From positions 15,950,601 to 16,014,600 of the forward strand of contig NC_066326.1 of NCBI RefSeq assembly GCF_022539315.1: DNA of 64,000 nt, in the 5' to 3' direction. The translations under genes were made by a program, and so were the position numbers. The DNA comes from Serinus canaria. Its lineage: Eukaryota > Chordata > Aves > Passeriformes > Fringillidae. The notes under the pieces were generated by a model that searched no databases, was not told the origin of the DNA, and worked only from the letters and a program-made list of their open reading frames with translations. Positions 50,501 through 64,000 of this stretch are shown piece after piece. Numbering within the stretch: the stretch's first letter is position 1; the number at the start of each line of letters is the position of its first letter.

Positions 50501-53500
50501 CATTTCAGTGGCTCAGAGTAAGGGATATCACACAGAGACAGGCCATCATCTGGTAAAACTTAAGTTCAGCTGCAAATGTCATGGAAGATCACAGTGATAT
50601 ATGTGTGAGGTGCCTCTAGCCTGTTACCATGAAGGTGTAGTACTTCTTGTTTTACCCATTTTCTGTCAAGGGCTTTGCACCTTTACAGCTCACTTTGACA
50701 ACTGGTGAAGCATCTGCAGCACAATCCCTCAGAGTGACCTGTTACCCAGCCTTGATCTGGAACACACCTGTAATTTTCCACCTACAGTCCCTGCTGGCAG
50801 GGATTAATGGTAGGTGGCTCCTGCCAAGTGACTCAGGCCATGACTGGTGCCTGCCCAGCTCTGATAAAATCTCTGCCAAGCTGTTTAGAGGATTCCTTGC
50901 TCTGATCACACCAGCTCATGTGGGTGTTGTCTCCACACCCCTGGCTCTGCTGGCAGGTATCTCACTTGAAGCTGACAGCTCACATGAAGCTCTTGGGCTT
51001 TTCACTGACTTTGCCTGAATGTGAGAGATCCAAGAGCTGCATTTGTGATGTAACACACAGTGTCAAAGGTTGTGGGGCATCAAAGAGATTGGTGGTTTTT
51101 TTTCATCCTCTTTTAAGTGACAACAGAAACTATGAGCAGATTATTTGGGGTTTGGTTTATTTGTTTTTGGGTTCTGCCAGTGTTGTGTGCTGAGCTTGGC
51201 CCATGTTGGGGATGGTGACCTTTGTGTGAAGTGTTTGATGACTGAAGTGGTGAGTGGGGACACCTGTGACCAGTGGCCTTTGCCTGGCTGGTGAGGGCTG
51301 TTAAGTGCTTGCTCTGGTGCAGGTGCTGGGTGTAAATAAGGAGTAAGTCACCTGCAGAGGTGTTTGGAGCAGATTGGCCACAGGTCTGGTTTGCAGAAGT
51401 GCTTCTTCACATCTCTCTGGCAGAGTAAAGGTGTCTCAAGGCAGTTACTGATTAATTTTTCATCTGTTTGATTTTCCTCCCTGAAAGAGTGGTAGAGAGA
51501 CACTGTGCCAGGATCAATGCTGCTCAGCACAGAGTGGGGATGAAGCTGCAACACTTTGCAGCAAAATGGTGCTGTATTGGCTTTGTGTTGATTAATTCCA
51601 AATATTTATTCCTCAATAGCACTGTTTGTTTCTGTGTGAGCAGGGAAAGAAGTGGAGAATTGTGCTTAATATTAATTTTCAGTGGTGCAATTAATTGTAG
51701 ACTTCTCTGAAAAGTGAATATATTTCTTTTCCTAGTGTTCCTTCCCCCACTAACCTAAGAATAGGTGAAAGCTTTGACTTCACAGGGTTGCACAGGGTTG
51801 TTACTGTTTTGTCTCTCAGTTCCATGTGTAGTGAAAGGAAACAAATCCAGCCTTACACCTGTTGGGTAACATAAGGGTTGGTCAGAAGGGAGCAAGGAAT
51901 TGGGACAGAAGCTCCTTGGTTTCCTCAAAGCTGTTTTCCATTATGCCAAGCATTCTCACTCCTCCTCCTCCAAGTTCCCTCTGCATGGAAGAGAAAGCAC
52001 AGCATTTCAGTGCCTTTCTCCTGGATGGAGGGTCAGGGTGCTGATCTGGAAAAACTTACCCACAAAGACACCTTTTAACTCTGGGCATCAGCACAAATTC
52101 CCTGATCAATGTCAACAGTGTCAATTGCTGGAGACCTCTGTGACCTCCATCACCAGGCATGGCCAGTGAGGGGAGGGGAAGGTGCCTGTGGGTTTGTCAC
52201 CCCTTCCAGAGTGACAGCACTGTGAGTAAGGACATGGCATAGCTGAGGTGGCAGACAGCTAAACTGACCTCAGTGGTGGCTGCTTGCTAAAGCCAGGCTG
52301 TCACCAGAGTCTCAGAGATGAGGGGGGCTGCTTTTGAAGGCTTTGGGAGAGACTTTTCTCAGGTAAGAGGGGCTAAGTGAGACCCAAAGGACAGTAGACC
52401 TCCTGAGTACCTCATCCCTGAGTACCACTGTTCCTGTTCATTTGTAGCCAGAACATTTAGATGTTTTCATGGACAGGAGTATTGCCACAGTTGCCCAGCC
52501 CTGGTCTTTCCTCTGCAAGGCTTTGATTGTGGGACCCTACACTGCAATCACTCTGAAAATGAAGCCAGGCCTGAGTAAGAGCTGCTGGTTAAGCACTGAG
52601 TCATGGAGGGAACATGTGGCAGCAGTTTCTCAGAACTCCTGCTGGCTTAAGTGGTAGCAAAAAGGAATTCTGTCTGTGGTTGTAACTTTGCCAGGGGTTC
52701 CTAGAGTTGTGCTGCTGTAGTGCACAGGCAGCAGGAACAGTCACCACAGGTATTGGTGACAGCTGTCATCAGTCCTGGAGTCAAGGGCAGAGCTTCAAAG
52801 GGGCTGTTTCATACCTCTAGGAAGCTGTGCCTTTAGTGTCATCTGCTTCCTCCCACTGTGTGCTTTTCTAACCCTGAGAGGGCCAGCAGGGCCTAACAGC
52901 AGCCTGCTGGAAGTGTCTTGTGCAGTTGGTTTTGGCCACCCTGAGGAGCTTTGTCTTTGCACAGGATGATTCAGTGAAGGTGCCAGGATAGAACAGTTTG
53001 ACCAGACAGAGCAATAATTTCTTGTTGGGTGGCATGAGATAGCCATGGTCCTAGGAGATTAAAGCTTTTCAGGAAATGCTGTTGTTCATGTGGTCCTTTT
53101 CCATTCTTGTGTTTTCCTCTTGCTTCCACCTAGAAGGGTTTTGTGCCAAAAGAGACCCAAGAAGATTTCTACTCCTTTCACTGATGATCTCTTCCCTTGC
53201 CTTTCCTTTTGTCCTTGCCTCAGTCCCCCTGAGGCAGTGGGGTCTCAATCCCCAGCTGCCAGCCTGTGTGAGGATCAGCACTGGGCAGAATTCAGGCTCT
53301 TACTTTCTCCCCCTCTGCAATTTCCCAGCCATAACATTTATATTCCCTTCCTTCACACCTGTTTTTGGAGCACACTTCTAAGGTCTAACTCCAAGTCCAG
53401 CAGCAGTGAGAGCAGTGGGAGGACGCTGTGCATGCCAAGGAGAGCAGCAGTGTCCTGACCTGGTGCTGGGGGTGCAGGTAGATGTTAGTCCCTCGTGCCA

Positions 53501-54679
53501 CATGGACTCAGGGACAATGGGAGTGCAGGAATGTGCATCCTGAGAACAAAGATGTATGGTGGTTGGTTACACAGATCAGCAGGTGCTGCTTCTTTGAGTG
53601 GAAGGATTGATGGGCAGTGTGGACTTCCAAGAAACCTTGAAATAGTGTTTCAACAGACCCAGCACATCTGGGAGCAAAGGATTTTAGAGCTGGATTTGGA
53701 GCTGGTAGTTGCAGCATGACTGTGACCTTGTTAAACATAAACCTAAATAAAAAGAAGCCTCTCCCAGCTAATACTGTAAGATATAACTTAAGCAAAGTTA
53801 AAAGACTTCCTGAGTTAAACTTGGCAATTGTTGTATAAGAAAACAATATTAGAATTAGGTATTCTTTAAAAACAGTGCAAAACAGTGTGATTTGCCCTCA
53901 GGAAAGAGTTATCTTCATAAAAGCTGAACATTGTTCAGTGGTGAAGACAGCATTAGGAGCAAAAAAGTGAAAGCAATGTGGAAGGGGAGGGTGAGCTGAA
54001 CACAGTGAATATAAATTAGAAATGAAGTGCAGAAAACTAGAAATGAAAAGGAAAATGGAAAATTATCCTTGGCTGCTATCTTGAAGGGCACTAAAGAATT
54101 TAAACATTCTGCTTGAAACAGAAAAAGGAATTGTATAAGGTCTCTTTGAAATGGAAATGCTGCAATTGTTAATGATGATGAAAATAAGTAGAAGCATTTA
54201 GTAAGTATTTCTGATCTGTGTTTGGATGACAGCAGAATAATACACTAGACTCACAGGAGGACAATGAATTAATTTCTCAATTATTAGGCACCAGGAAAAG
54301 AAAAGTATTATAAAATACCAACTAGTAATAAGCATTTTAGAAAGTACATGTTCAGATAACGTGCAGGCAAGAGCCCCAGCAGAGGTGTTGGGAGAATTGG
54401 TGCTGTGCATGTGGCAGGTCTTGATGGTGGGGAAATCCAGGACACTGGGGCTTTAATGTGCCAAAAGGAAAACTGGATTAGCCAAGCAAAGCAATGATGT
54501 GGGCAGTTCAGAGTGAAGGGCTCTGTGGTGGCTAAGCAGCAGGCTGTAGAAGCCCCACAAACTGAACTCTGGCTTGATCTGACATAGCTGTAAGAAAGCT
54601 GCCAGCCTTTTCTGATAATAGAACCCTGTGACAGTGCAAACCAGCTGCTTTCCCTGAGAAAGAACTCTTAGCTTGGGAC
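47561..54679. other. Intergenic stretch
   Basis: About 7 kb with no supported exon, RNA gene or named repeat on either strand. Open frames of up to 123 codons have no recognisable similarity. Confidence 0.45.
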
Positions 54680-54914
54680 TGTTACATACCACCTGCATCA
54701 ACTATTCCAAATCATCAAGAAGAATGCAAACAATATCTCAAAACGGGTGAGCTGACCAATCATTACAGGGTAACAGCTTGTTACTGACCAGCTGGGGATA
54801 GGCATGAGATGTTTGTAAAACTCTGTATAAAGGGATGTGTGAATAAGCCAAAAACCTTCATCACTCCATGAAAAGAATATGGCTTGTCTCTCTCAAGCAA
54901 AGACAACAGCAACA
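54680..54914 (+). repeat. Candidate LTR-like promoter sequence
   Basis: Starts TGTTACATACC, carries CCAAT (GACCAATCATTAC) and a TATA-type CTGTATAAAGG about 70 bp later, and ends CAAAGACAACAGCAACA. The order resembles an LTR U3-R. No target duplication, primer site or second copy is seen, so this is tentative. Confidence 0.3.
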
Positions 54915-57900
54915 GGGCTCCTTCCTGTCTCCCTCTTTTTCTGTGGGCTTAGAGAGAAGCCCTGAGGGAGATGATCCATTTGTGTAGTTGCTGCATTTAC
55001 AGCCTCTCCTGACTCTTACAGGACAGAATGACTAGTCAGCTTCTTTAGGAACAGGTTGTTTGGAGTCATGGAATCAAATAAATAAAATTTTTTAAAGGCT
55101 CTGGATCAAGAAAAGCCCCAAATTGCTGCCAACTTGAGAGACAAGTGGGCTGGCTTACATTCCAGGCCACCATTCCCCAAAGCAATGTGGATTTTGCTTT
55201 CACTGGCAGTGGGGATGGTCCCATGCTGTTTATTCCTGGGTATTCTGTCCACCAGTGAGTTAAGCTCCTGCTTACATAGGAATTCATTTCCTGTGGAAAT
55301 ATTCTGAATGATGATACAGATGCTGAAAACAGTAATTCCTCCTCTGATGGGTGAGGAGGGGGCCATGGAGTCTGTAGAGCTTGGAGCCTCCCTGTGAAGA
55401 AATCTGCTTGCAGGTGAGCTTTTGGGGTTGCCATGGACTGTCCAGCTGCAGGGCTTAGATGCTCTGTGAAGCAGCCTGTGACCTGAGGGAGTTTTCCCAC
55501 CTTTGCACCTGCTCCAGGACAGATTTCCAAGAGGAGCTCCAGGAGGATTCTGTGTACTGGCTGTGTCTCTAGTGGGCACTGCCAGGGGCTTCCCTGCTGT
55601 GGACTGGAGGCCTGGATGAGATCTGGGAGCCCAGACTACTCCTGCATAACAAACTGGAGTGCAAAAAGGTAAAATGCTGCCCAAGGAGGCTTCAAAGACA
55701 GAAGTGGTGCTGCTTCCAAGCCAAGGCCTCACTGCAAAAGGGTGGAGCAGGAGAGGAAAACCTCATCAAAGAACAGCCTTTGCCTGCTTTTCTCCCTTGC
55801 CAAGAAGGCAAGGCTAAGGATGAAATATTACATTGTTCATATGCTCATTCTGCTTTCAGTTGTATGATAAAAAATATTTATTGTATTTTTTTATATAAAT
55901 ATATGCACAGTCCCCCACCTCCTCATCAGCTTTGTCTCGCAGCTTCTCCTGTGCCTCTGCTTGGATGTGCTCACCACAATGGCAGAGGTGGTAATTCCAC
56001 TTTATATTCTTAAAGCTGCCTTGCTAGGAAGGTAATTTGGTTTTCTTAAAAGGCTGGAGTGCTTTTCCCTGAATTGTTATTTAATGTGTATTTTTCAGAT
56101 GTACTGACATCTCCAGTGAGCGTTTCATAATTTAAGGGTAAATTATTTCTTCTCAGTCTTCTAGGAAATGCCAGTACCTGTGAGTATCATAGAGAGAGGC
56201 CTTTGTGTGTTCAGTTAGCTCTGAGAAAGGGGCATTCAGTTTCTGTGCCCTTGCACTTTGCACCTGGTATTATTCATCTGCATTCATTACAAATGAGCTT
56301 CTCAGCCTAATCTTTTGTTCCTATTATCAGGCTGCTATCTGTAATGCTGATGTAAAAGCAATATTAATCATTGGATGAATGGTAGGAACTAAAAATTGAA
56401 TTACAAATGGAATTATTAGTATTTATGGAAAATTAATTATGCTGTAATGATTTGTAGACCTGCATTGGAAAATATCTGCACCACACAAGGAATGTTTTTC
56501 CCAGTGCAGCTTTATATAATCAATTCTCAGTATCTGGAGTTTTCAGTAGGTGATTTTTAGATGCAGTTTTAGAGCCCAGTGCTGCTTTTTCTGTGCAGGG
56601 TGAGGGAGGGGAGTGAGCTTGGGGGCCCTGCTTGTCCTTATCTTCGGGGGGTGGGAATGCAGTAAATGAAACCAGTTCAGGGAAATTCTTAATCTCTCTG
56701 CGTTATCTGTCTGATCTAGCAGAGATCCCATGTTATGCAGAACAAAATTTCCAGGAATCAGTAGCTTCCACATCTGGGAAGTAAATTCAGTCCTAAAACT
56801 TCTTTGGCAAAAGCTGCTTGGAGGATGTTTTTAGGGGCATACTGTGAGTGTGACAGGCTGTTCCATCTGTTTGCAGAACAGTTGCAGGCTGTGAGCAGAA
56901 GAGATGGGGAGGCACCACTGACCTCTTCAAGGGTATCACCAAAGCTGGAAAATTCAGCTTGGAAATGCATTTTAAAATACCTCCTAAGGTGTTAGCTCTG
57001 CATCAGTCTTTGCATGTCCTAACTGGCTCTGTGAGGCTTGGGGTGCTGGTATTGTAGAAATCCATAAAAATGCAGCTCCAGCTGTCAGCCACAAGCTATG
57101 CAGTTTCTGAAGCATTTCAGCACTTAAATGTCTTACTGTGTTTCTGCTTACAGAATATTTTCTTTGTTTTATTATTTTAGTAGTTGTTAGGTTAGAATGT
57201 AAAGAGGACATTTTTCCTGATAATCACATGAAAACTGGTAGTAGAAAATAATTCTTTTTAAATGTAATTCTCCTATTTAGCATTACCCCAGTAAAAAATA
57301 TACTATTCAGAAGAAAAGGCCAGAAAATGAAGTCTTCCAGTTTCTCTTCTAAGACCTGTTATTAGTGAATCTGAATGAGTGCAGTGCTGCAGGCTCCTGC
57401 CATTTTTTTCCAGCTGCAGTGTGACTGCTGCCTGGTTTATGCATTGTGCAGTTTGCACTCTGGGTTTGTCTTTCAGTCACTGCTTTCTTTACCTGTTTCT
57501 GTTCACAAACTGAGGCAGATTAGCATTGCTGCAGAGGTACCTGTTATGGGAGCTGTTGTTTCCTTCATCCATTATAGATGGGGGTTCCAAGGACATTCTC
57601 ATTGTTCAGTAACTCTCAAACCATGATTTGTATCTGCTCACTAATTCCCTGTACGTGGGCTGTTCATGCTCAAGGGGTTTGTGCAGAGTGACCCTGGCCT
57701 GGGTCACTGTAAAGCCACATTTAATTTAAACAAGGGTACATTCAGCTGGCCAGAGTGTGTGTTTGGAGTTTAAACTTATGGTGGTTTCCTCCTGCCTCCA
57801 TGGGGCTGATTACCACACATTCCTTTCTTTTAATTTCAGCCCTCTGCAGTTCTAGGAAAAGGTCCTTGATTAAGTACTGAGAAACCAGTCTATTTGTGGG

Positions 57901-60900
57901 TCTAATTTTACTGCTTCAATTACATTACTGTATGCTAAATATAGGAAAGCACCAAGCAAATCCCAGATCCAGGGCAGAACAGGGTGTTCAAGAGCACTGT
58001 TCAAGTTTAAATGGCGTGGTTTGGGCCTCTGTTTAATTCTAGCTAATGAACCAATTTCTCACTGAGCATAAATGAGCACATCTACATTGATTTATAGGCA
58101 AGGAGCTGGGTCATCAGTTTGGCACAGCTGAAAATGAGCCCAGTGCCCAATTCCCTGCTTCCTGCTCCTAATTGAAGGGAGCAGAGATAAATGGTGTGTC
58201 ATGCTGTGGAGTTCAGAAGTCCTGGAGGGACTGCAGGGTGCTTCAATCTCTAAGCTGGTGCTTGAGAACCTGAAAATCATAAAGAGGAAAATGTTCAACA
58301 GCCTGTAACCTGGTCTTGTGATTTGCTGCTCACTCTACATTGCTTTCTGTGCTATTCCCTAGGTGGGTTTTCAATATCCCTAAAATGCATGTAAGATAGC
58401 AATGAAGCCTGCTTGTCTCCCAGATCTGGGTGTGTGGCCTTGGCATGGCAGGGACCTCCAGCAGCCTGTGTAACCAGGCAGGTGGGAACTTTCCTTCCAT
58501 CCAGCAGCAGAAAGAAACACCCAACAGACACAAACCCAGAGCATGGAGCGCTGCAGTAGGTGAGGGACTGATTGCAGTGGAGACAGAGCCTTATCTGTGA
58601 GCTGAGCAGCTCCTGTATCTCAGGGAGCAGCTCCTGGGCAGCCCCTGGTGGCATGGGGCCAGGCCCTGTCCCGGGGTGGCAGCACCACGGGACATTCACT
58701 GTCACCCCTGGGGGCTGGCTCAGGGCACCGGGCTGCCCAGGGGTGTCACACCTCCCAGCACAGCTGACACAGGATTTCTTGTATTGTCCAGCAAGGTCAG
58801 GCTTGAATTTTGTAAAAGCTGTGTGAATTCTCAGCCAGCTGTGCCAGTGACTGTGAACTTTGCAGCAGGATTGCTCCCTCTGTTCATACCTCTGTGCTGC
58901 TGCCTTGTATTTCTAGGGCAGCTTGTGGGGAACCCTGAAACAAACTCGTTTTGGTTCCTGTTTTCCTTTTTTCTCTGCCTCAAGGCTGTTCTCACATTCC
59001 CCACAGCTGGTGACTGCTCCATTTCCCTGAGTCTGATTCAGAGTGCTGTAGTTACAAGCCAGATAGTTGTCATCTCGAAAAGATGTTTGTTTCCACAGAA
59101 GAATAGCAATGAGGTTACTGTCTGCTCCCTTCACAGTCTGCCCGGCTGGGAGAAGTCCAAATATCCAATCATCCCTTGGAATTCATAATGCTTGAAGATA
59201 AAGCAGCCAAAAATAGGTTCTATGAGCTGGATGGCTCTATAACTTTCTGTGCTTATCTAACAAGAAAATGTTAGGAAGTGTACAGTAGGTCATGGACTAA
59301 ACTGAGCAAGATCATGGGGCATGTGGGGGCTCATGAAGATGAGCTTATTGGTTATTTATTTGATTTACTTAGCCTCTCTCTGCTTGAGAACGGTCTTCTT
59401 GCATTGCTCTTATGTTTGCTTGATGATAAAAGGAAAACCAACCCAGCTGTACTGTGAGGCATTAAGAGATGCTGAAAGGAGTCTTTTGGGGAGAGGAGCA
59501 GGGAGAAAGGAGAGTTTGCACAGCTCTGCCAGAGCCTTATTTTTTCCTGCCTTCCAAGAACAGGCTATGTTCCATCCCCTGCCGCCCCCTCAGCTGGTGC
59601 TGGGAAGAACAGCTGAGTTTAGCTCACTGTTCCTGGAAGTCACTGAGACAACGAGCATCAAGAAACCAGCATTTTCTCTAGCACTTTCTGCTTCAATGGA
59701 AAAGATGAGCTGATCTTGATGCTGCTTGTTCACTAGCCAGGATTAACCCTCACTGCACCAAGACAGGCTACAAACTGTGCCCTTTCAGAAAGGGGACAAG
59801 TGTCTGGAAGCCTCTCTGAAATGCAGTGTCACACCTTGAGCAGATGCATCCCTGATGTAACTCAGGCTGTCCAGGTTTATGCTGGGACCCCTTTTATTGG
59901 TTTTTTTTGCCCATCAGAGCTGAAACAGAACAATTGTTCAGCCAGGCTGTAGCAGTGGCCGTGTCTTCCTCTGCCCTCAGTGAGGGAAGTGCCTATTACA
60001 GAGCAGAAAACTCAGCCACAGACTTCCCCAGAACTGCCCTAGTTAAGAAAAGCCTTGTGAGGGCAGTTCCAGCTTGGTGCTGTGCACTGATGCACAGAAT
60101 GTTTGATTTTGGGGCTTTTAGAGCCATATAACAACCAAGCTATCGGGTAAATTCCAATCAGTTCAATAAAATTGCTTTTTTGAGGATTACAGATAGGGAA
60201 GATGAGTTTATAGTTTATGATCCAGTGATTTGGATTCTGTTTCTTGTTGCCTGATGGGTTCTCCAGTGCCTCAGTTTCCCTGAGTTGTATAGGATATACT
60301 GATACTGTGGTTCAGCTGGCATCCTTAGAGTTTATTAGTGCCTGTGGGGTCCCCAGGCAGAGAGATCTCCAGAAACACAATCTATTACCAGACCACTGGA
60401 AATGCACTGGTTCATTTGCTTCTTTACTTAGACTGATTCAAAGCTTGTTATTCCCCAGCTGGGAATGTCACAGCCATAGCCCCAGTGCCAAATTTAGCTG
60501 AGTCTGATGAGATCAGGAAACAGCTTAAAGTGACCAGAACAGGCAGATGTAGGCATGTCTGGTGTTATTTTCATGGATGCAATTAATAGAAGTAGACCAA
60601 AGCTTTTTCTCTTTCAGTGCTTTTGGCTTTCTTTATTCAAGGAATAAAAAAAAATCTGTTTCTTTGCCTGTGCTTAAAATTGGCTTAGACTTCTCAGCTG
60701 ACACAGGTCAGCACTGATACTTTACTTTCTCAGTGGAACTCTGATGAGAGCTGGCCCCTGATGTCAGCTCCTCTTTGCAGTAACCTGGGAAAGAAAACAA
60801 ATTTGCCATGAGTGCCAGCATGGGCATCTAGCACAGGGCACCCAAAGGAGAAAAAGTGTTGAGGGTAACCTGGGGTGTCAAAACCACCATTTCTGGTAGC

Positions 60901-63900
60901 TGGCACTGGTAGCTACATGTAATGAGACATCTTCTTGAGATGATTTTTGTGCCTGTGCAGAGTTCATGGAAGTGACAGATTTTTTTTTTCTTTTTATTTC
61001 TGTCATGGAGGGTGGAGGAAGAAGGGCTGAAGCACTTGGATCCTACAAGACTCTGCTTTGCCCCATCCTGTCCCTAAAGGGATTTCACTCCTCTTCAGTT
61101 GAATTTCAGACTTCAGAGCTATCATCCCATAGTCCTGTGAGGCAGGGAAGAGGCTGTGGGGTGATCCCTGGTGAGGGTCTGGCCTCTGGGGAAGGAGCTG
61201 AGTGACCAAGGCTATCTGCAGCTCCCATACCTGCTGTGCTTTGGGCAGCAGCTTTCTCCTGGAGTGTGCCTTCCAGGGAAGCAGGGCCACAGGGCTGGAG
61301 CTGTGGGTGTGCAGAGGGGCTGGAGGTGCTGTCCCTGGCAGCTCCCTGAGTGCAGAGCTCAGCCCTTCTGTTGTGTGTGGTCTTATTTTGGTTTGTGCTC
61401 ATTCTGCTTACAGCGTGGGAAGGTGCCAGAGCAGCAATGTTCATGCTGCTGATCAGCCTGTAAGGGTTTCTTTGTTTGACTGCCTCAGTTCTTGGAATTG
61501 ATCTAGGCCAGGCAGCATCTTGAAAAACACTAACTAGAAAAAATAGCTTCCACCTGATATTTTCCTTTTAGCACAGATTCAAAAGGAAAAACAGCTGCTA
61601 CAAAAGACTGCAGGCATCCTGTGTGGTGAGGAGGTGTCAGCAGCTGAGTCAGGCCCACAAAACATCATTAAACAGAAATCTGTGTGTTTCTGCTTGTCTG
61701 GACACAGCTCCATCCCTGTGCTGTGCTCACAAGGTGGGTGAGTGTTTGCAGGGTGCAGAATAACTAACACACACTTAACAGACACGATAGTGATGGGTTT
61801 GGTCCCTGCACTGTGGCCTTGCAGATACCACCCACAAGAATAAAATACAGTCTCCTATTTCTGAGTAACAGGCTGATCACAGTGAAATAAGGAATGAGAC
61901 CATGATAGCATTCACAAATTTCCAACAAAGTTGTTTTCCAGCAGCCTGGAATTTTCATGGGTGAAGAATGAGAATTTTCTTTGATTTACATTTTATGACA
62001 AAAATGTTCCTCTTTTGTAATCAGAAGTTGCAGTGTCATTTGCTCCCCTGCACACAGGTCCTATCCACAGTTCTTCCCAGGCTTGCTAGCCCTGGGGTGT
62101 TTGGTCATATGAGCTGTGACAATTGTCCTAGAAATATGAGGCTTGAAACCTAAAGTGTTCATTATCATTTCTATTACAGACCCATTCAGCAGTTTGCAAT
62201 CTGGGATGCATCTAATGTTACAGGAAGCCATCTCCCAGGAAGCTTAGATTTGATACCAGTGAGGCAAATAAGGGGGAAAGGGGCCTGGAAGCCCAGGGTG
62301 GTTTGTCTCAGGATAGCTGACAGGTCTGGGAAGAAAGAGAAATAAGCTCTAGATTTTCTGAGTCTCAGCCAGCAGCTTTGCTGCCTCTCATCTGGGGTAA
62401 AAGTCTCTGAAATGGGTGGTTTGATCACTGTTGGCTCCTGCTTCCTTCTCTCTTTGTTCATATTCAGTAGTTTGTTTTCCAAATGATCTTGTAGGTCTCA
62501 AGAAAGCAGAGGGTTGGAGTTTGAGAGTTCAGCTACCATCAAGCTCCCAAAGGTGCCTGGGAGCTTTACTTGTACAGCAGAAATTTCCAGAAGCCTACTG
62601 GTGACCTAGACCCTTCGCACCAGGTGCTGCAGTGGTACAGCTTGGGAGTGCTGGCCCTGCTCTGCCAGGAGAAAAGAGAGACAATCCTGTATGGCTGGGA
62701 AAGGGCAATGGTTTCTATCTTGTTGCATCCCTTGGCTTTAAGGCATTAGTTGTTTTTTTGGGAATGGCACTTAGAGGTGAGCAGAGACCCACAGATGCCA
62801 GCTCTGGCTCTGGTGTATACTGAGAACTCAGAAGGGACAGAGGCCTCTTTCCCTCAGTGTGAGGTTTCTTTGCTGCCTCCATCCCAGGGGCATTTTGTTA
62901 TCAGCTGCACTTTCCTCATCACTCCTAAGGGACTCTCCCTGGGTCATATCTCCATCCTCCCTGCCCTTCTCTATTCCTTTGCTTGGCCTGCACTCTTGGC
63001 TTCTTTCCTCCAGTGTCTTGTGCTCCTGACTGTCCCCTCCCTAGTCCTGGGCAGCACAGACTGCCTCCCTCCCTTCTTGTGTCCACCACACATGTCCTGC
63101 TCTTTCTTAAATTCTCTCTTTCTTATCCTTCCTCCACTTTAAAGCTGGCTCCTCTGTGGCTGTCAAGTACTCTTGTCCCCAAGAAGAACAAACAGACCAA
63201 ACAAGGTTTGCCAGGTCTTTGCTGTGCTCTTGATAAATTTGGTGTTTCTGTTGCTCCTGGTTCTTGAGAGCACAGGCAGGGAGCCCAGCACCCCCTCCCA
63301 CGCAGTGAGCTCACAGGGAGCTGTCACAGTTTATTCTAAGAAATCAGCTAATGTACAGTACTCGGCAGAAGCACCCCTCCCCTGGGAGGATCAGCAGAAT
63401 AAGGATGTGCAGCAAGTTATCTTGGGGATTACACAATCTTATCACCTCCTCCAGGGCACCAGGGAGAGGCTAGCTCTGCTCTGAGCACTCTGAGTCACAC
63501 TTCCCCTGAAACATGGTACAGGTTTCCTGACTCACTTCCTCCCAGGACTTCTGTTTCCTTAGGTCTTTTCACCAACATCACAAGAAAAAAAGAAAAGTGA
63601 CAGAGAAAGGGAAGTCAAGGCAGCCATGGAAGTGCCTGCCCTGTGCCCCTTGTGTGTTCTGAGCTGGGGTGGGAAGGCAGTTCTGCTCAGCAGTGTATGG
63701 AGAGCCACTCACTGCTCAGGAGGTGGTGAGGATTTTGTTTGTCTCCCTGAGACAGCTGGGATGTAGAGGAGCACTTTCAGTTACATGGCTGGTTTCTATT
63801 ATTTAATTTGGAATCACCTCATCATATATCTACAAATTAAATGCACCAGTGATCATCCTCCTGTGACTGGCAGTTTGTTCTTGCACCATCTGAGTCTGGA

Positions 63901-64000
63901 ATGGAGAGAAGGGCTAGGAGCTGGGAGTGGGCAGAGCTGCTGTGGCACACATCCTGCCCAGGAGCCTGCTGATTACTAAAACCAGATATTCTAAGCAATG
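54915..64000. other. Intergenic stretch to the right edge
   Basis: About 9 kb with no supported exon. AT-rich blocks with many TAAT motifs at about 56,320-56,480 and 57,890-58,110 look like possible conserved non-coding elements, but conservation cannot be judged from one sequence. A poly-T run lies near 60,980. The CISH gene expected by human gene order is not seen. Confidence 0.45.

Noticed and set aside
58637..58652. CCCCTGGTGGCA, a CTCF-like site
   Set aside because: Lacks one G of the core and has a poor right half; much weaker than the site at 20.9 kb.

Overview
The window is vertebrate nuclear DNA, most probably from a bird. CR1 LINE pieces recur on both strands, there is a compact retroviral element with features of avian alpharetroviruses, and two conserved vertebrate genes sit head to head around a CpG island. 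Exons were called by hand from reading frame, splice consensus and recalled human orthologues; no search or alignment was run. The species cannot be fixed from this read.

Layout. Positions 1 to about 3.5 kb show no supported gene and probably include the 3' UTR of the first gene. From 3.5 to 11.5 kb, on the minus strand, lies the complete coding sequence of the C3orf18 orthologue (four coding exons, 156 codons, a small single-pass membrane protein), including a 26-nt microexon. Positions 11.0 to 12.3 kb form a CpG island that acts as a probable bidirectional promoter. From 11.7 to about 37.2 kb, on the plus strand, lies the complete HEMK1 orthologue (one leader exon and ten coding exons, 354 codons), a mitochondrial glutamine N5-methyltransferase of the PrmC/HemK family that acts on release factors. 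Every splice phase in both genes closes without a frameshift or internal stop.

HEMK1 intron 3 holds a nested insertion: an old minus-strand CR1 reverse-transcriptase relic interrupted by a 1,138-bp non-autonomous retroviral element. That element has two LTRs, a tRNA-Trp-type primer site, a polypurine tract and a 6-bp target duplication, and no genes. Its leader is built of tandem units that resemble degenerate copies of its own primer-binding site. HEMK1 intron 4 is 11.6 kb long and carries three CR1 pieces and a GC-rich patch with a strong CTCF-like motif.

From about 37.3 kb to the right edge there is no recognisable coding exon. This flank contains a MIR-like SINE piece, two ancient CR1 relics, two LTR-like candidates and a small tandem repeat. 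In human the next gene beyond HEMK1 is CISH; no CISH exon is seen here.

The two genes share a promoter but have no known common pathway: HEMK1 serves mitochondrial translation termination, and C3orf18 is an uncharacterised membrane protein.
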